From Synaphobranchus kaupii (taxonomy: Eukaryota > Chordata > Actinopteri > Anguilliformes > Synaphobranchidae): a stretch of 64,000 nt of DNA. Shown piece by piece: positions 34,990 to 48,957 of this stretch. The stretch spans positions 2,884,579 to 2,948,578 of the forward strand of contig CM056391.1 of the NCBI GenBank assembly GCA_029718625.1, written 5' to 3'. How positions within the stretch are numbered: the first letter of the stretch is position 1; each line of letters opens with the position of its first letter. The notes beneath the pieces are model-generated. The model was not told the DNA's origin. It was given only the letters and a program-made list of their open reading frames with translations, and did no database searches. The position numbers and the translations under genes were made by a program.

Positions 34990-37900
34990 AAATCAGTTTT
35001 CAATAGAGTGCATCTGCACTGCATTACCACGGCAACACTGTGGCTACATCATCACACTCCACACGCTACAGGAACCCAGAGAATTACAGGGTTCTATCTG
35101 TCATTTCTACAGTTCTGAGATATTGAGCTTTAAAGTTCTTGTCATTTAATTGGTTTTTATCACTTAGAACTTCCTAAACACTGGAATTACACCCAGATGT
35201 TATTAAAGGTTTTTACATTTTTAACGCCACACACACGTAAAGAATGATAAGTACAGTATTTATTTGTATACATTTTATATTTGTTTCAGATTTTTCCGTT
35301 TGGTAGCTAATTGTACCCCGACTTCTTCAAGGCTTGGCTCCTCATGCCCCCGAACCGCCCAACCGTGATTCCAGCACTACTCAGGGGCCTCTATTTGCGC
35401 AACGATTCTGCCCGCCGAGTCCCGCCCACCGCGGGAGCGGCCGCCCAATTTGCCACGCCTTCAAGTCGCCGGCCACACTCGGATCCGGCAGGACCCAGCC
35501 GCGAACCCTGGCCCTCGGTGTGCAACTGCATTGACTCAAAGGCCGATGCTTTTTAAAAAAATTTTCTTCTTTTATTAAATTTTTTTCTTTCTTTCTTTTT
35601 CTTTTCTTTTTTTCTTTTCTTTTAGCATGCTAATGCTTTTACTGCTGTGCCACCATGGCGCTATACAACTCATTTTTGAGAAAAATGTCACTTAGACCCC
35701 TGTAATTCTCATGTCACGCACTACAGTCACTGCGCCTCCATTCACAGGCAGGGTGACTGAAATAGGTGGGCATGTAGAAAAGGTAAATTTGCATTACGCT
35801 GCATTCATTTAGCAGACGCTCTTCCCCCAGAATGACTCACAATGCCAGAGAGCCTACATGCATGCACACCTGATTTATATCAGCAACACCGGCTAACAAC
35901 ATCCCCGAGGCCAGCTAGCGTAAGCGTAGCATCAGTAAAGCGCTAATGCAAGCTAACCGAGCCCACCCAGAATCTAAATGTGAATCTTTAAATCTAACGG
36001 TACGAGCGGCGGGGGGCGGCAGGAGATAGCGGGTGAAATACGCCCGCGCCCTGGAAGCCTCTCTACCCTGCGGCTACGCGGGAGAGAGGACTCTGCGACA
36101 CACACCAGGGCTCGCCTCGTCTCATTACAAAAACATCAGACACCGGCCTAACGGGGGGGCAATGGCCGTCTGCCTGTCGATCCCCCACCCCCCCCCCCCC
36201 TTACCCCGCATGCAAATATGCAGGATCATTTCTAAAAATATATTTTCATTGCTGGCTGTGCAGTGGTACATGATTAAACATCTGCGTAAGATAAAAACGT
36301 ATACAGAGAGGGAGGGCAAAGATGTAGCCAATGTACTCTGTTAGCATGGCAGGCAGCTTGCAGCATATAGAGCATTGATATGTAAGTGCAGTCCAGGGAT
36401 AGCCACAATTCTCAAATTCTCCATTGCTAGTATGGGTATTTATTGTAGAAATTTAGGCTGACAGCAGTATTCAACACCTGTATACAACATTGCCTGGACC
36501 AGTAACTTCCAGATAAAAGTTAGTTTCCCTACATCTGCACCACACTTCAGCCCAGTAGCCAGAACAGTTAAACAAAATTTAAAGAGGAAGTTCATTTTAA
36601 GTAATATTTTAATACCCCCATGTAGATTCAAAAGACATTGAAAAACACATTGTCATTTTTAGGGTGCCTAAACTACAAAGATTACGGTAATTAATGCTTG
36701 CGCATATTAAGGTTCCGTTTCTCATGCTGTTAAATTCCGTCTCATTTTCGTTTCAACCAATAGAAAAGTGAGGAAGACTGCCACGCCGAAGACTTGTAGA
36801 TGCGCTTAGTAAAGTAAGTGCAGGTGGTTGGAGCTGGTGCTAGATACTAAAGAGCGAAAATAATGCTGTGTTCATACTGCACACTGCTATACGGACACAT
36901 ATACAGTAACACCATATACAGTAAATACACATTGTAGGCAGGTTAGTATACGCCTTGGTGTCATACAGATGCTTCTGGACCCGTTTTGTTCCCATCCTCC
37001 AGATTTATCAACAGACCAAACTGAGTAACATGAACAGTACAGAATCTCTCTTTCACTCCTTTTTCCACAGTGTAATCTCTCCGGCTACGGCTTTCATTTG
37101 TTTATTTTCCCTAAAAAGTCAAGAGTGTTTATTTATCTTAACCTGTCTGTAGCCCACACTGGGTGTGAACACAACTCGTGTGACTTGCTGCGAAATAAGA
37201 AAATCATTTAGTCGATAGTTCCTTTCCATCCCTCCTCTGAAGATGAAGGCTACACTTACAAACTAATTTATGTCTTTGTGATAAATCTGCAGACAGTCCA
37301 ACCGAGAGGGTCCTAAAAAAAATAGTGATTGATGGTGACATTATGGCTCAACGTTCATAATGCATCAAGTGACAGCCAATGTCAATAGACAAGACTCGCT
37401 GTTCCCATCCATAGCGGATAGTGCACAAGAATATTTAAGTTTACTGTAGAACAGCATCTTACAATGGATCTTACAATTTATACTACCATAGAAACCAATA
37501 ATGTATGAAGTAATCATTGATTAATATCATTCTATTAAATTAACTAATAACCTTTTTTTTTTTTCAAACAACAGCAACATAGAATTCAAAGATACAGTTT
37601 TCAAAGATATAGCTTCACATCACTCATACAATGGAAATACAGCAACACCAGGGCAGCTGTACGTTCGCTGGATCCTCTTGTTTACCAGACAGAGAAAACA
37701 TAACGTCATTTTCAGAAATACTTTCTGGTTCCTGCTCTTTAACTGCTATGCTGCATATTAACAGGCAGAAGTCACTCCTTAGCCAAGCACATTACTGGCA
37801 ACAGTGGATATAAGCACTTATTTCACATAAAATACTACAGTATTAATATATTGTATCAATAAACCATGAACAAAATTCCATTTTTGATTTCTTATTTGAG

Positions 37901-38824
37901 ACTATGTGTGGAGCATTGCAACGAGGCAAGTTTCCAGTGTGATTGTGTCTCCAATCTCTCGATCAATAACACTTGACAGCTGTAAAAATACGATAGTGGA
38001 GCCAGCCTCCGTTGAAGCCTGTGTATGACTCCAGAGTATTGTGCAACACGTGCGGTTTTTTCAGCCCAAACGTAATTAAGAGTGCGAATCCCAAGGACTT
38101 TTGGGATTACAAATCCTAAACTATTTTCTGTTGCCTGGTGACTGGAGATAGAATTAACACTACATATATATATATATATATATTTTTTTTTTTTTCAGCA
38201 GAATATGCTTCTTGAGGGAACTCATTTTTATGGTTGAGAAACTCCTCACTTCATGTCAAAAAATGGGTATATTAAAAAGCAGGTAGATTTTTTTTATTTA
38301 TTATGAGAATAGGAATTCTCTCCAAAAATACTTGGCAGGTATGCGGTCTTCATTGATATAACCAGTTACTTTAGATGTTGGTTTCTACACTTGGAAACTG
38401 CTGACTGACATGCACATATCATACAACAAAACCGCCTACATGTGGTACAATTAACCAATCCAAATGCAATTCCTCCACCCTTACAAGAATTATATGAACA
38501 AATATAGAAATTTTAAATGCCCTGCTGTGAAACATATTTATCATTACTATTATGGAAAATGCATATATTTTCAATATATTTCAGTAAATACAATTTCTGT
38601 AAGATCAGAATGACTAAGTCACACAGGCATAGGGCATCCAGTACAATACACAGACCCGACACAAATTAAATTCCATTCAAATTAAATAATCAATACTCTA
38701 CTTCTAAAACCGTGAGCTTTTCTTTTGATTTTTATCTATGTTGAATTTTCTCTTAGTTCCACAGCACTTAAAATGTGCTGTAGGGTAGCCCTGCAGCCAT
38801 ATACATTTTCAGTTGACAATCAGT

Positions 38825-39035
38825 TGGGGTATAGCGGTTAGTGAACTGGGCATGTAACTCTGGTGTTATGGGTACAATGTCCCATGTGGGATGCCGTAGT
38901 ACCCTTGAGGAATGTACTTCAGCTGAACTCCTTCAGTGATTACCCAGATAGTGTATATGGACTGTATGCAAAACAACGTAATCTGTGTAACTCACTCTGT
39001 ATAAGAGCGTCTGCTCAAGGCCTAAAATTAAAATC
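38825..39035 (+). mobile_element. SINE-like repeat (degenerate tRNA head)
   Basis: A tRNA-like start (GGTATAGCGGTTAGTGAACTGG) leads to a body with TATATGGACTGTATGCAAAA and a tail region TATAAGAGCGTCTGCTCAAG. It shares its arrangement with the better copy at 45085-45300. The B-box is decayed. Confidence 0.65.
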
Positions 39036-39059
39036 ATTTCATTGCTCTAAACCACGGGT

Positions 39060-39240
39060 GTACAATCTTACCCGAAAAGGGCCGATGTGGGTTCAGGTTT
39101 TTTGCTTTAGCCCAGCACTAAGACACCTGATTCTACTTATTAATGTCTTGACTGAAGACTGTAATTAATTAATTCCTTGAATCAGGTGTCGTAGCGCTGG
39201 GCTGGAACAAAAAACCCACATCAGCCCTTTTTGGATAAGA
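39060..39240. mobile_element. Foldback MITE
   Basis: An imperfect inverted repeat with arms of about 60 bp. The left arm contains AGGGCCGATGTGGGTTCAGG, the right arm the complement of GGGCTGATGTGGGTTTTTTG, and both have AGACACCTGATT / AATCAGGTGTC near the centre. The centre includes TTAATTAATT. No coding capacity. Confidence 0.7.
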
Positions 39241-40204
39241 TAGAATGATTTCCTTTCCCAAGCCCACCTGCTTTTACGCTCCCAGTGCTTCTCCACTGTG
39301 GGCGGGCCTCTCCAAAGCCCGTTCCAAAGACATGAAAAACCATCCAAACAACCCTACTGCGGCGTTATCGGCATTCTCGTAACTCCTCTGCAGTCTTTGG
39401 AGCAGAGAGGGAAAGCCGCCACAGTTAAAGGAAGATCGAAAAACGACTTATGGATCCCACAAGCCACCGAGATAACCTCCTGACCTCTGTGTCCCAATAT
39501 AGCCATAGAGAGGGGAATAACAGCACAACAGAATTTGTGTCAGCTTTAAACTCATGCAAATATATTTAAAAAGTACTTTTAGTCAATTGTACACGGTATT
39601 TAATTCCAATAATAATCTCAGAATGCCCTAAATTTTGTCGCAGACCGCTTCATTTCATAGTTGCAGTTATCTTACCTCCTGGCGTACCTGTTCCATTTTA
39701 TAAAAGCGTCACAATGTGATGTGAAAGGGCACAAATGAAGCCAGACCCCTGAAGGCTCCAAAGCGTTCGGGGAGTTAGCTGAAGACAGGGATATTTTAGA
39801 AATATTTTGGGGAAGAAAAATCAAAAGCGCCTGGCAACACTGCTGGCTTTCCATCTCCTCTTCATCAAGGCCAGTCATCTTTTTTCTTTATTTTCCTTCA
39901 AGTTAATTTCTTTCACTGTGATGACACAGCATTTATAATACTTATATATATATATATATATATTTTTTTTTTATAATTGCCTTCGATGTACTCTCTTCTG
40001 TGTTGGCTCCAAGCTTCGTGCTTTCAGGTCAGATCGGTTCATTTCTAGATTTGATTAATAAGCTGACATTTGTGTTTCCCTGCGCTGGAAAATCTCACTC
40101 AGAGGTTTTCTCATTAGCCCCGTAGTGCCATTCTCTGTCACGGTAAACACCATTCACCTCGCCCAGGGAGCTCTAGAACCCCTCAGCTTCAATATAGGCA
40201 TTGC

Positions 40205-41095
40205 TTTATTTATTTTTTATTTTTTATAAACAGGTTTACATCAAAATTGGCACCATAAAGGCAACCCACCAGTAGAAGTACCTGCTTCATACATAGCCCC
40301 CTCCCAAAATATAAACAAATAATATTAATCAGAATAAAAATAATAATATTAGTAAACAGCATGCCAAATAGAATAAAAAAATAAAATAAAATATAATAAA
40401 TAAATAAATAATTGTATACAATCACAATAGATAAATTAATACAAATGAAACAAGTTCTGCAGTATATTCAGTCATCTAGTCCACAGTACTATAAGGTGAT
40501 AACACAGGCATTTTAACATGAGTACATTTCACAAAGGCCTAGGTAAAGCTCTCTTCCATTTTGCTGGGTACTAAGTCTGACCCTTCTGGAGAGTTTACCT
40601 AAGTTCTGATGGTAGGTAATCTAAGACAGGTTCCCAAATCTTAAGAAAGAAACTTTCATTATCTTTAAGCAAACAACTTATTCTTTCATGAGGCAGGACA
40701 TTGAAAATCTCCCTGTACCAGATTGTTACGTTTCGAGGCTTGTCCTTAATCCAGTTTAACAGTTTACATTTACGAGCAAGGAGAAGTAATCTGTCCAGCA
40801 GTTTGTATTGTATGTGAGGTAGTGCAGCTTCCTTAGAGGGTAAGCCTAGGATAAATAGACCAGGATCTTTCCTTATGGTGGTCTTAAAGATACCACTGAG
40901 CTCCTGAGCAATGTGGCTCCAGTATCTACTAATTAATCTACACTCCCAGAAAAAGTGAAAACGAGTCCCAAGGTCTGTTTTACACTTATTGCAAATGGGA
41001 GATATAAGAGGCGATATTCTCTGTGAATATTGATGGGACCCATGCGAAGCGATATATGCATTGCTTAAGCTGAGTGGTTCAAAATCAGTCAGAGA
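40205..41095 (-). mobile_element. L1-type LINE 3' end, 5'-truncated
   Basis: On the minus strand an open frame from about 41090 to 40595 encodes the C-terminal end of an L1/Tx1-like ORF2: ISPICNKCKTDLGTRFHFFW then ECRLISRYWSHIAQEL, a CxxC...H...C knuckle typical of L1-class ORF2 tails, ending VLDYLPSELR. About 390 bp of 3' UTR follows, with A/T-rich sequence and an A-rich end near 40205. Reverse transcriptase and endonuclease domains are absent. The insertion is 5'-truncated right next to a 50-bp tandem repeat (41097-41246). Confidence 0.8.
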
Positions 41096-41096
41096 C

Positions 41097-41246
41097 ATGG
41101 ACACATGCATGTGGGTAAGTGCACCTGACGTGGCACTCACTGCAGCATGGACACATGCATGTGGGTAAGTGCACCTGACGTGGCACTCACTGCAGCATGG
41201 ACACATGCATGTGGGTAAGTGCACCTGACGTGGCACTCACTGCAAC
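41097..41246. repeat. 50-bp tandem triplication
   Basis: The unit ATGGACACATGCATGTGGGT...CTCACTGCAGC (50 bp) starts at 41097, 41147 and 41197. The copies are almost identical, so the expansion is recent. It directly abuts the truncated 5' end of the L1-type LINE. Confidence 0.95.
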
Positions 41247-41794
41247 AGTAGCTCTCCAACGCACCCACAGGAGAGACCCAATACAATATTTGAAAATGTA
41301 TTTTTTTTTTAAAACAAGGGGGCACGCATGCACAATACTGTGACATATGTACACCTTGCTTTCTCCCTGCACCGTTTTCTGCTTCGGCCTCTTGTTGTGC
41401 CCGTTAGAAAGCATAACAATAACTCTATTGTGGTACTCTATAACAATAAGCCTATTTTATTTTTATTTTTATGAAGAAATTTGGGAAGCTAGCAGCAGAC
41501 TTCTCCAACATCTGCAGACACAAAAGATTGTGGGTCACTACCACACCTGCTGAGCTCAGTCACCATATATAACTCGTAGGGAATGTTTCTGAGTTACACA
41601 AAGGCAGTCTGTGACTGTAGGGGCTAGAACAGGTACAGGACTTCTGTTTTAGCAAGGACAAGGGCAGGCTGAGACACAGTAAAGTCCACATGTACAGTTT
41701 TCACAATGAACACATTTGAAATCAATAATTAAGACAAAAATGTTCATGCACGCTAATCAGTTATTGCCATCAGCTACATGTGCAAAAAAAAGTG

Positions 41795-41960
41795 TACTTG
41801 CATTTATGAGGTTGCAGGTTTGATTCCTGGGTGGGGCATTGCTATGGCACCCTGAATTGTTTCAGTGAATACCCAACTGGAATTGTAGGTAAAAAAATTA
41901 ACAAAAGTAGCCTATGTAAGTCTGGACTCAATGTCTATATGTGCAATACAATCTGGATTT
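41795..41960 (+). mobile_element. SINE-like fragment
   Basis: GAGGTTGCAGGTTTGATTCC (B-box-like) is followed by TGGGTGGGGCATTGC and a body resembling the 45085 repeat (TTTCAGTGAATACCCAACTG). It is partial. Confidence 0.55.
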
Positions 41961-44252
41961 AAATCAACTTCTGTCTTTTAACTCGAAATTACATACAAGC
42001 AGTTTCATCTCAACCAACAGTTTGGCGCATTCAGAAATGTCCAACATTTAACTAGTCAAACCGTCTTTGTAAAGGAAACAAACCAATACATTTTAAGTCA
42101 ATGTTACGGCAAAATGAGATTGAATCCAAGCCTAAGAGAATTGTGCTTTATTTCCCGCTCTTCTTGTGGTAGCTGCTACAGCCTGTCATATTTCTGATTG
42201 CACTGTACCAGCTGGGATGAATCCCATTCTCTGTGAAGCCTAGAGAGAAACAAAGTAACAATTCCTTGTAGAGCAGAGTAGAACCACCAACATTGATTTT
42301 GCAGGGGGAAAAAACGAATCGTATCCACTCGACTACCAAGGCAAGAAACACATTTTCACAACCAGGCAGTTCTCCAAACAAACTGCTATTCCAAATATCT
42401 CAGCACCACGTGGGTGTGGTTCAGTGTTCATGGTTTGCATTTTCTTTTCTGTGCTGCCATGGACATGAAATTTAGGTCGATATCTTTCACTGCAGAAGAA
42501 GGACAGTCAGTAGAAATCTACTACATAAAAACTAACCGTGCTTCCTGTCTGATGATGACTGGTACCAGACCAGCAACTTTATTGTTCAATGTTGGTCCCA
42601 TTGAAACCCATTCAAAACTGTCATTTTTGCCTGAAATCTCGGCAGGCACAATGACTGGGTTTGCTTAATGCCTCCTGCCTAGAGTCCGAATGTAGTTATC
42701 CAACCAAACATTATGTTTAAACCAATTATTTATGGAACCTATGTTAACTGGGTAATGGAAATGTGCACTGCCAGTTCATTTTCTTAACCTGTACGGTGCC
42801 CAAACAATCAAAAACACATTTTTTAAATGAGCAATTCCTTGTTTGGGTAGCCTATGCATCATGTATGCCAACATGCAAATGAAAATACAATGATTTAACA
42901 TGACTTTTTCTGCAATGTCTTAGTACAAGGCTGCCATAATGCAAATGAAAATTGGTAAATTGTATTTCATTCTTATGATGGCGACTGCTGTGCCAATATT
43001 CAAACTGAAATGCTTTATTCAGTTATACAATGTTTTCTATTTAGTTTCGCATGACTATGCGGCCAAAAGTGAAAATGAAATGCTATTTGGATTAGTGTTT
43101 TCATTTCCTCTGCTGGTGCCACTCAAAAATGTCACCGAAAACACAGTGTTACTCGCCATGGTAACGTCACTTGCTGCATCAATAGTGAAATGACACGCCA
43201 CATGACTTTTTGTGGTTATGAATGTTAAAGTATCGCTTATGAAGGCACTATGTACTGCCTGTGAATGTGTTCCAAAGCTCTTATAAAGGACTGGTCATAA
43301 AAATTCTTTTAAAAAAAAGATGGCCCACAACTGAAAAAGTGTTTGAATCTACTCCAAACCTGCCCGCTCTGTTAACTTTGTAACTTTAGGTGAGATATAC
43401 AATCATCAGTTTGTGTGTCTGCGTCAGCAGATATTATCCAGCATCCTGGTCCCAGGCCAGCACTGATGCCCATTCTTTAAAAAAAGAAAGAGATAAGCTT
43501 TAATGGATTATGGTGGGTTTTATCTTAGGGGACCGTGAGGCCAATTCCCCTTAATGTCAGCTTTTACCTTTTCAAATGACAGTCAAGACAAAAGTGCGGA
43601 GAGTTATCTCATTAAATTCCCCTTTTATAGAGTTGCAACGAGTCGACGGGCTTTGATTTTCACGGCGGCGGCGGTGGAGACAAGCGCGGCTTTTCCACGT
43701 GCGACTCCCCTGAAACGTGACCTCGTTTGCCCCCCCCCCCGGGAACGGTGCACCGCGGTTCCGCCCGCGCAGAGCCGCGGCCACGCCCGCACCCACTCAG
43801 AACCGCGCACGTTAAACGGGAAGATGAAAGACGCCGTTTGATATGCAGAGTAGCCATGCGGATTGGGGGACCCCCCCCCCCCCCACCCCCAGTCAAGGCG
43901 GAACAATGACAAAACACTCACCCCCACAGGGGGGTGCTGTCTTTTCTCCAAGTAGCTTTTCTTTTCTTGAGAAAATGTTTTTTTTGGGGCAACATTTTAA
44001 AAAAAACAAAAAAAACAATTGTTCTCCAAACATGAACAGCGTTTAAATTCACAAGCTCTAAACACAAAGATACAAGAAGTAAATACCAGAGCCAAACATA
44101 AATAAATAAGGAATGGAACCCCATGGAACCCCGGGATGGTAAAATAAGAGCAATAAACAATCATTTGAAATGTTTGGAGGAGGTAAAAAAAAAAAGGACT
44201 TTTAAAGGATTTTTATTTGTGAAAGCGGTTGAAAAATGGCTTCCTCGGTGAA

Positions 44253-44342
44253 GTAACCTCCTACATCCCGTAACCTCCTATATCCCGAGGCCTCCTATAT
44301 CCCGTGACCTCCTATATCCCGTAACCTCCTATATCCCGAGGC
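44253..44342. repeat. 18-bp tandem repeat, 5 copies
   Basis: The unit GTAACCTCCTATATCCCG, with GAGG/GTGA variants at its start, is repeated five times. Confidence 0.9.
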
Positions 44343-44786
44343 ACAGCAGAGTCTTGGGAACGCATATTTATAAAAGCCGCGGCCCCCAGCGTTTCCTACT
44401 CCTGCCATCTGTTTTCTACATGCGCCCCGTCTTCACAGTCTGGCAAGCAGCACTTATTGAGTACTGCTGCTGAACACTTTCAGAGCAGGCAGTGGAGAAA
44501 GACATTTAACACTTTATATACAGAGAGACTTATATAAACACACACACAAATGTCTCGGCAACAAAGAGCTGGTGCAAATATATTATGGATACAACTGACA
44601 GTAGCCCATAATACATAGCTTACGTAGACGCAGTAAACCTACAGCAGCAAGCTAAGTTCCATAGTTGGTGCAAGAGGAAGACTGAGGATGTAGTACTTCA
44701 AGCAGCAAATGGGTTTGATGATCATATAGTTTTCATAGGTGGGGCTAGCCATGAAAAACAGTGCAGAATTAGGTGAGCCGAGGTAT

Positions 44787-44998
44787 ATTACATTACAGGC
44801 ATTTAGCAGACGCTCTTATCCAGAGCGACTTACGCAACTTTAGATTTTTGTTTTTAATCCATTTATACAGCTGGATATTTACTCAAGCAATTCAGGTTAA
44901 GTACCTTGGCTCAAGGGTACAACGGCAGTGTCCTAGTCAGGACTCAAACCTGCGACCTTTCGGTTACAAGTCCACATTGTACTACACTGCCGCCGATC
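44787..44998. mobile_element. Teleost interspersed repeat (SINE-like)
   Basis: The sequence runs from TTACAGGCATTTAGCAGACG through CTCAAGGGTACAACGGCAGT to a reversed tRNA-like end (TCAAACCTGCGACCTTTCGG). The same order is seen in a decayed copy at 53480-53672. Small pieces of the first part occur at 13913-13950 and 35800-35835. Confidence 0.7.
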
Positions 44999-45084
44999 CC
45001 ATTTAAACAGACGTGGCACAGCCATGTACGAATCTCTCCATTCTGTACAGTGAGCCCAGCTCCATCTGTAATCCTCTCTCAGAT

Positions 45085-45300
45085 TCTGTACTATACTGGT
45101 TCGGCAACTGGGCTTGTAACTGTGAGGCCATAGGTTCGATTCCCAGCTGGGCGGCTGCCACTGTGCCCTTGTGCAAGGTGCTTAACCTGAGCCGTTTCAG
45201 TACACAGTACACAGTACAGCCAGCTGTATAAATGGACTGTATGCAAAAATTTAATCTACAGTATGTAAATCGCTCTGGATAAACGCATCTGCAAATTGTG
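45085..45300 (+). mobile_element. tRNA-derived SINE-like element
   Basis: The head CTGGTTCGGCAACTGGGCTT leads to a clear B-box (AGGTTCGATTCCC, 45133-45145). The body has TATAAATGGACTGTATGCAA and ends TCGCTCTGGATAAACGCATC. It is the best preserved of the family represented at 38825, 41795 and 49980. Confidence 0.75.
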
Positions 45301-46689
45301 ATGCATGCTTTTAGTCTGTGGTGTAGGATGTGGTATGACTCACATACATACAAAATACAGCAACTATACAATTAAACAATGAACAAAATCTAGTATAGGG
45401 CTTTGGTTCATCAAGGTCATATACCCACCTATAGGCACGACTGAACAAAGATGTACAGCGACGTGAACGGAAGAACGTCTCATCTCGGCACAAAATAATT
45501 GTTTCATAACGAGACGATGATTAGCACGAGGCTAAACGTATAACGACGTAAGCAGGTCATGTCAGAACCCTCGCCACAGACTTTTTTTTCCCCAACACGG
45601 CTTGACACGTTTATCTTTATTTAAAAGTCACAAGACGTTCATTTTTCTTTTCAAAGTTATTGGGGAAAAAAACTGTCACAGTTTACGTACCTCTCGTCAA
45701 AGTGTTCAGAAACACAGGGCACATGTGAATAAGTACTATTTCCTTCTTTCTTTCCGCACCTATATTCTTACCAGGGCTATGGTCAGACCTACCCTTGGGA
45801 TTCTGCTCCATTACTCATAGTGTAAAGGTCTCAGGACAAAGTCTGATAAACAATTTATGACTTCCATTCACCGCAAACATCCAGCGAAAAGGAAAAAGAA
45901 ATCTCTCCCAGGAAGGAGAGAATAGAAGCTGTAGTCTCCTCCTTAAAGAGACGTCTTAATACAACACGGAAAAAACAACACTGACAACAACAACAACAAA
46001 AAAAACCTTCCAACCTCTGCCAAGGGGCTGTTTTTTATGCTGGACAAACCATGCAATATTTCCGCTTACCACACTATTCCCTCCATAAAGTGCACACGGT
46101 ATCATTTTTCTTTGTCAAAAGAGGCCGGCAAGATGAATAGATCCAGTCTGAACAGTGGAGCGCGAGCAGCCGAGGTAGGCAAACTAGCATCTCTGTGAAT
46201 GTGACCTTTTGACCTAATCTCTGGAGAAAAGCCAGGAAAAAGGCCTCCCTATATGAAAAATAATGATCATCATGATGCCATATGATGAATTAAACATGGG
46301 GAAAGAATCAGATGAATAAACATTCCTTTTTTTAAAAATGTAGTTGGGTTTAGTTATGGGTTCGTGTTATGAACATGAAAAATCGTTTTTATCTGTCTGT
46401 TTATATTTGTGTACGATGCCTTAGAGTGAAGGTGTTTCAGAAAGAGGCGGTTATAAGAAATGTATTGTTTTCTAAGCCAGCAGGAATACAAATACCCAAA
46501 TCTCCAAACTGGGTGTTCTATGAGAGCAGCAGGGAGTGCATCTTGAGTTTGATTAATCTGCAGGTAAAGGGTTCGAGACAGGTAAAGAGCCCTAGACAGA
46601 GAAGTCCCACGCATGTCTCCCCGTGACCACTTTGTTTTTCCTCAATGGTGTGATTTTCATTATGAAAAGATTGCAGATACATGGGCGGT

Positions 46690-46767
46690 GCGCGCACACG
46701 CACGCACATGCAGACACACACACACACACACACACACAGATGCAAGCGCACACACACAGATGCAAGT

Positions 46768-46809
<42 letters not shown>

Positions 46810-46860
46810 AGACAAGCACGCACGCACGCAAGCACACACACACACATACACACACACACA
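46690..46860. repeat. (CA)n microsatellite
   Basis: A compound CA array with GATGCAAG and ACGC interruptions. It produces His-Thr and Cys-Val open frames on the two strands. Confidence 0.95.
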
Positions 46861-48900
46861 GGGGAGGTGGATTCATGAAAAGTCGATACATTTTCAAAAA
46901 TGTAAAAAAAAAAAAAAATGCAATAAACTGTTTTGTTCCTTTTTTATTTTTTTTACAGCGTAGTGAACACTCAGAAACAAATAGCAAGAGAGGTCCAGTA
47001 ATCCTACTTTACACCAAGAGTGCAAATACAAACATACCGTTAGTATACTGCACTCTGCTGCACTATCAGACACTTAGCCATATTGCCAAACTTGATTATG
47101 AATAAACATAAAGAGTTAAGCGGGGGAGTTTAAACGAGGGCACCTTTAATAACAGGTGGTACTCGCTGACTGAAGAGGGCACTTAGGCTGGGGAAAAAAG
47201 CTTCATATTGTCTTCTTTTATTGTTCGTACTTTTAAGTATGTATAAAAATTCAGCTGGTGTTCACTTGTACTGCACTATATCAGTGTGCCTTCTGCTACT
47301 TTGTGACATGTCTTCAAACCCTCCCTGCAAGTGCTGAATCTTAAAACCATGTTAGGGCCATTCATGTATTCAGAAATAGGTAATGTTCACTTGCATGCGC
47401 CACAAGAAATGTATCTACTGAAATCTACATAGAATTTAATAGAACAAAAATCAGATTTACTATTTTTATATTTTAATCACACAGTGCAGAAGATTGGTCT
47501 CTTTTGACAGAAAATATGCAGACATATCGCTGACATTTTGAAATGCCATTCTGTCAAGATCCTCTGGAGGTAAGACATCTATTAATGGATACGCCTTGGT
47601 AATACCTTTTCAGCAGTTAATATTTGCTTTTGAAATACTCTGAGTCCTTGTATAAAGTCATGATCACTCTTTACATGGTGCAATACATGAAGGATTTGGT
47701 TATTGAGGCATTTGTAACATTAGGGTAGTTGAGTAAAACCACAGCACAATGTGTAACAGGTGTGTCCAGGTAAACTAACTGGGCCAGAGCTCAGATTTTT
47801 AGAGCGAGTTCCCATCAAATGACCCCAGCCTAAATCTGAGGGTTTGACCCCAACCTAACTCCAAGGGTTTGCTAAGCAAAATAAGAAAACTAAAACTTGC
47901 ATCAGAATAACAATAAGAAAATTCTATTTAGAGTTGCGTTTCTGTAAATATATGGTGTCTTTGCTCAACAGTGACCCCCTCTGGTCAGTCGGGGACCCAC
48001 AGTCTGCCTGCACAAGCGGCACACGACATGACCTCCTCCAGCCCGAATGTTCATTTTAACGAATGGAATTCCGAGCGTAAAGGAACCAATGGCAGCCATC
48101 GCATGTCTAGGAGGAGCGGACGTGCTCGGCTACGACCTCCCCCAAACTCACGTGTGACAGAGTTCATAGGCCAAAGGGAAGCCGAAGTCCAACACCCACG
48201 CATTGCGGATCACCTAAAAGCACAAATGCAGCTAGCCAGGCACAGCTGTAGTCGGATTAGTGTTGCCTCCCCCCGTGAGACAGTAGCACCTTCCGTGGAG
48301 TAGTGCGATCCCATCCTCTGCTATGCACTTTTTCTCCCATCTGACTGCCCGACTCTCTAAGAAAGAGAACAGCGGGAATGAGCACACATTGGGCATTTCA
48401 GACAGAGGAGCGTAGCGTACAGCTAACCCGCTGCTCCACAGCTCGAGCCGAGAGGAGCCGTACGCGTCTCCGGCGGGCCTCCCAATGGGGAGCGGGAGGG
48501 GGCTCTCCGGGGGGCCCACTCGGCTCGCTCTGTCAGCCGCGGCCCCGCCCTAACGCGGCAGGGGCCCCCAGGTACCGGCGCGTCCGCGCCGGAGAGCTGT
48601 CACCGGAACGTCAGCCCAAAACCACGGGGGAAGCGGGGGTGACCGCCTCGCGTGCTGACAGACATGTCCCTGGGGTCCCCTGGAGTACTGGGGAGGTTTA
48701 CAAATCAATCAGACATCCCTGTGTGTGTGTGTTCTCTGTCCCTACACTGAGAGAACTCAATCTATGCAGTTCCTTTGCGGTTTCCTTTCCAACGGCAGCC
48801 TAGTTAGGCCCCGGAAACAAAGGTGTGTGGACCCTTTAGCCACTCAGTGATATACATTAGCCAGTTAAGTGCGTAAACACTGGCCACAAGAAACTCACTG

Positions 48901-48957
48901 GGGGGGGGGGGGGGGGGGGGAGGGAGAGGGAGAGGGAGAGAGAGAGAGAGAGAGAGA
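48901..48957. repeat. Poly-G run followed by (GA)n
   Basis: Twenty consecutive G bases, then GGGA and GA repeats. Confidence 0.95.

Noticed and set aside
43554..43951. Overlapping short frames in the CpG-rich 43.6-43.9 kb segment
   Set aside because: GC-rich sequence lengthens frames on both strands by chance. No splice-linked partner or recognisable domain was found.
48378..48803. 141-residue plus-strand frame
   Set aside because: It is low-complexity Arg/Pro/Gly sequence from a CpG-rich patch, with no domain and no neighbours suggesting a gene.
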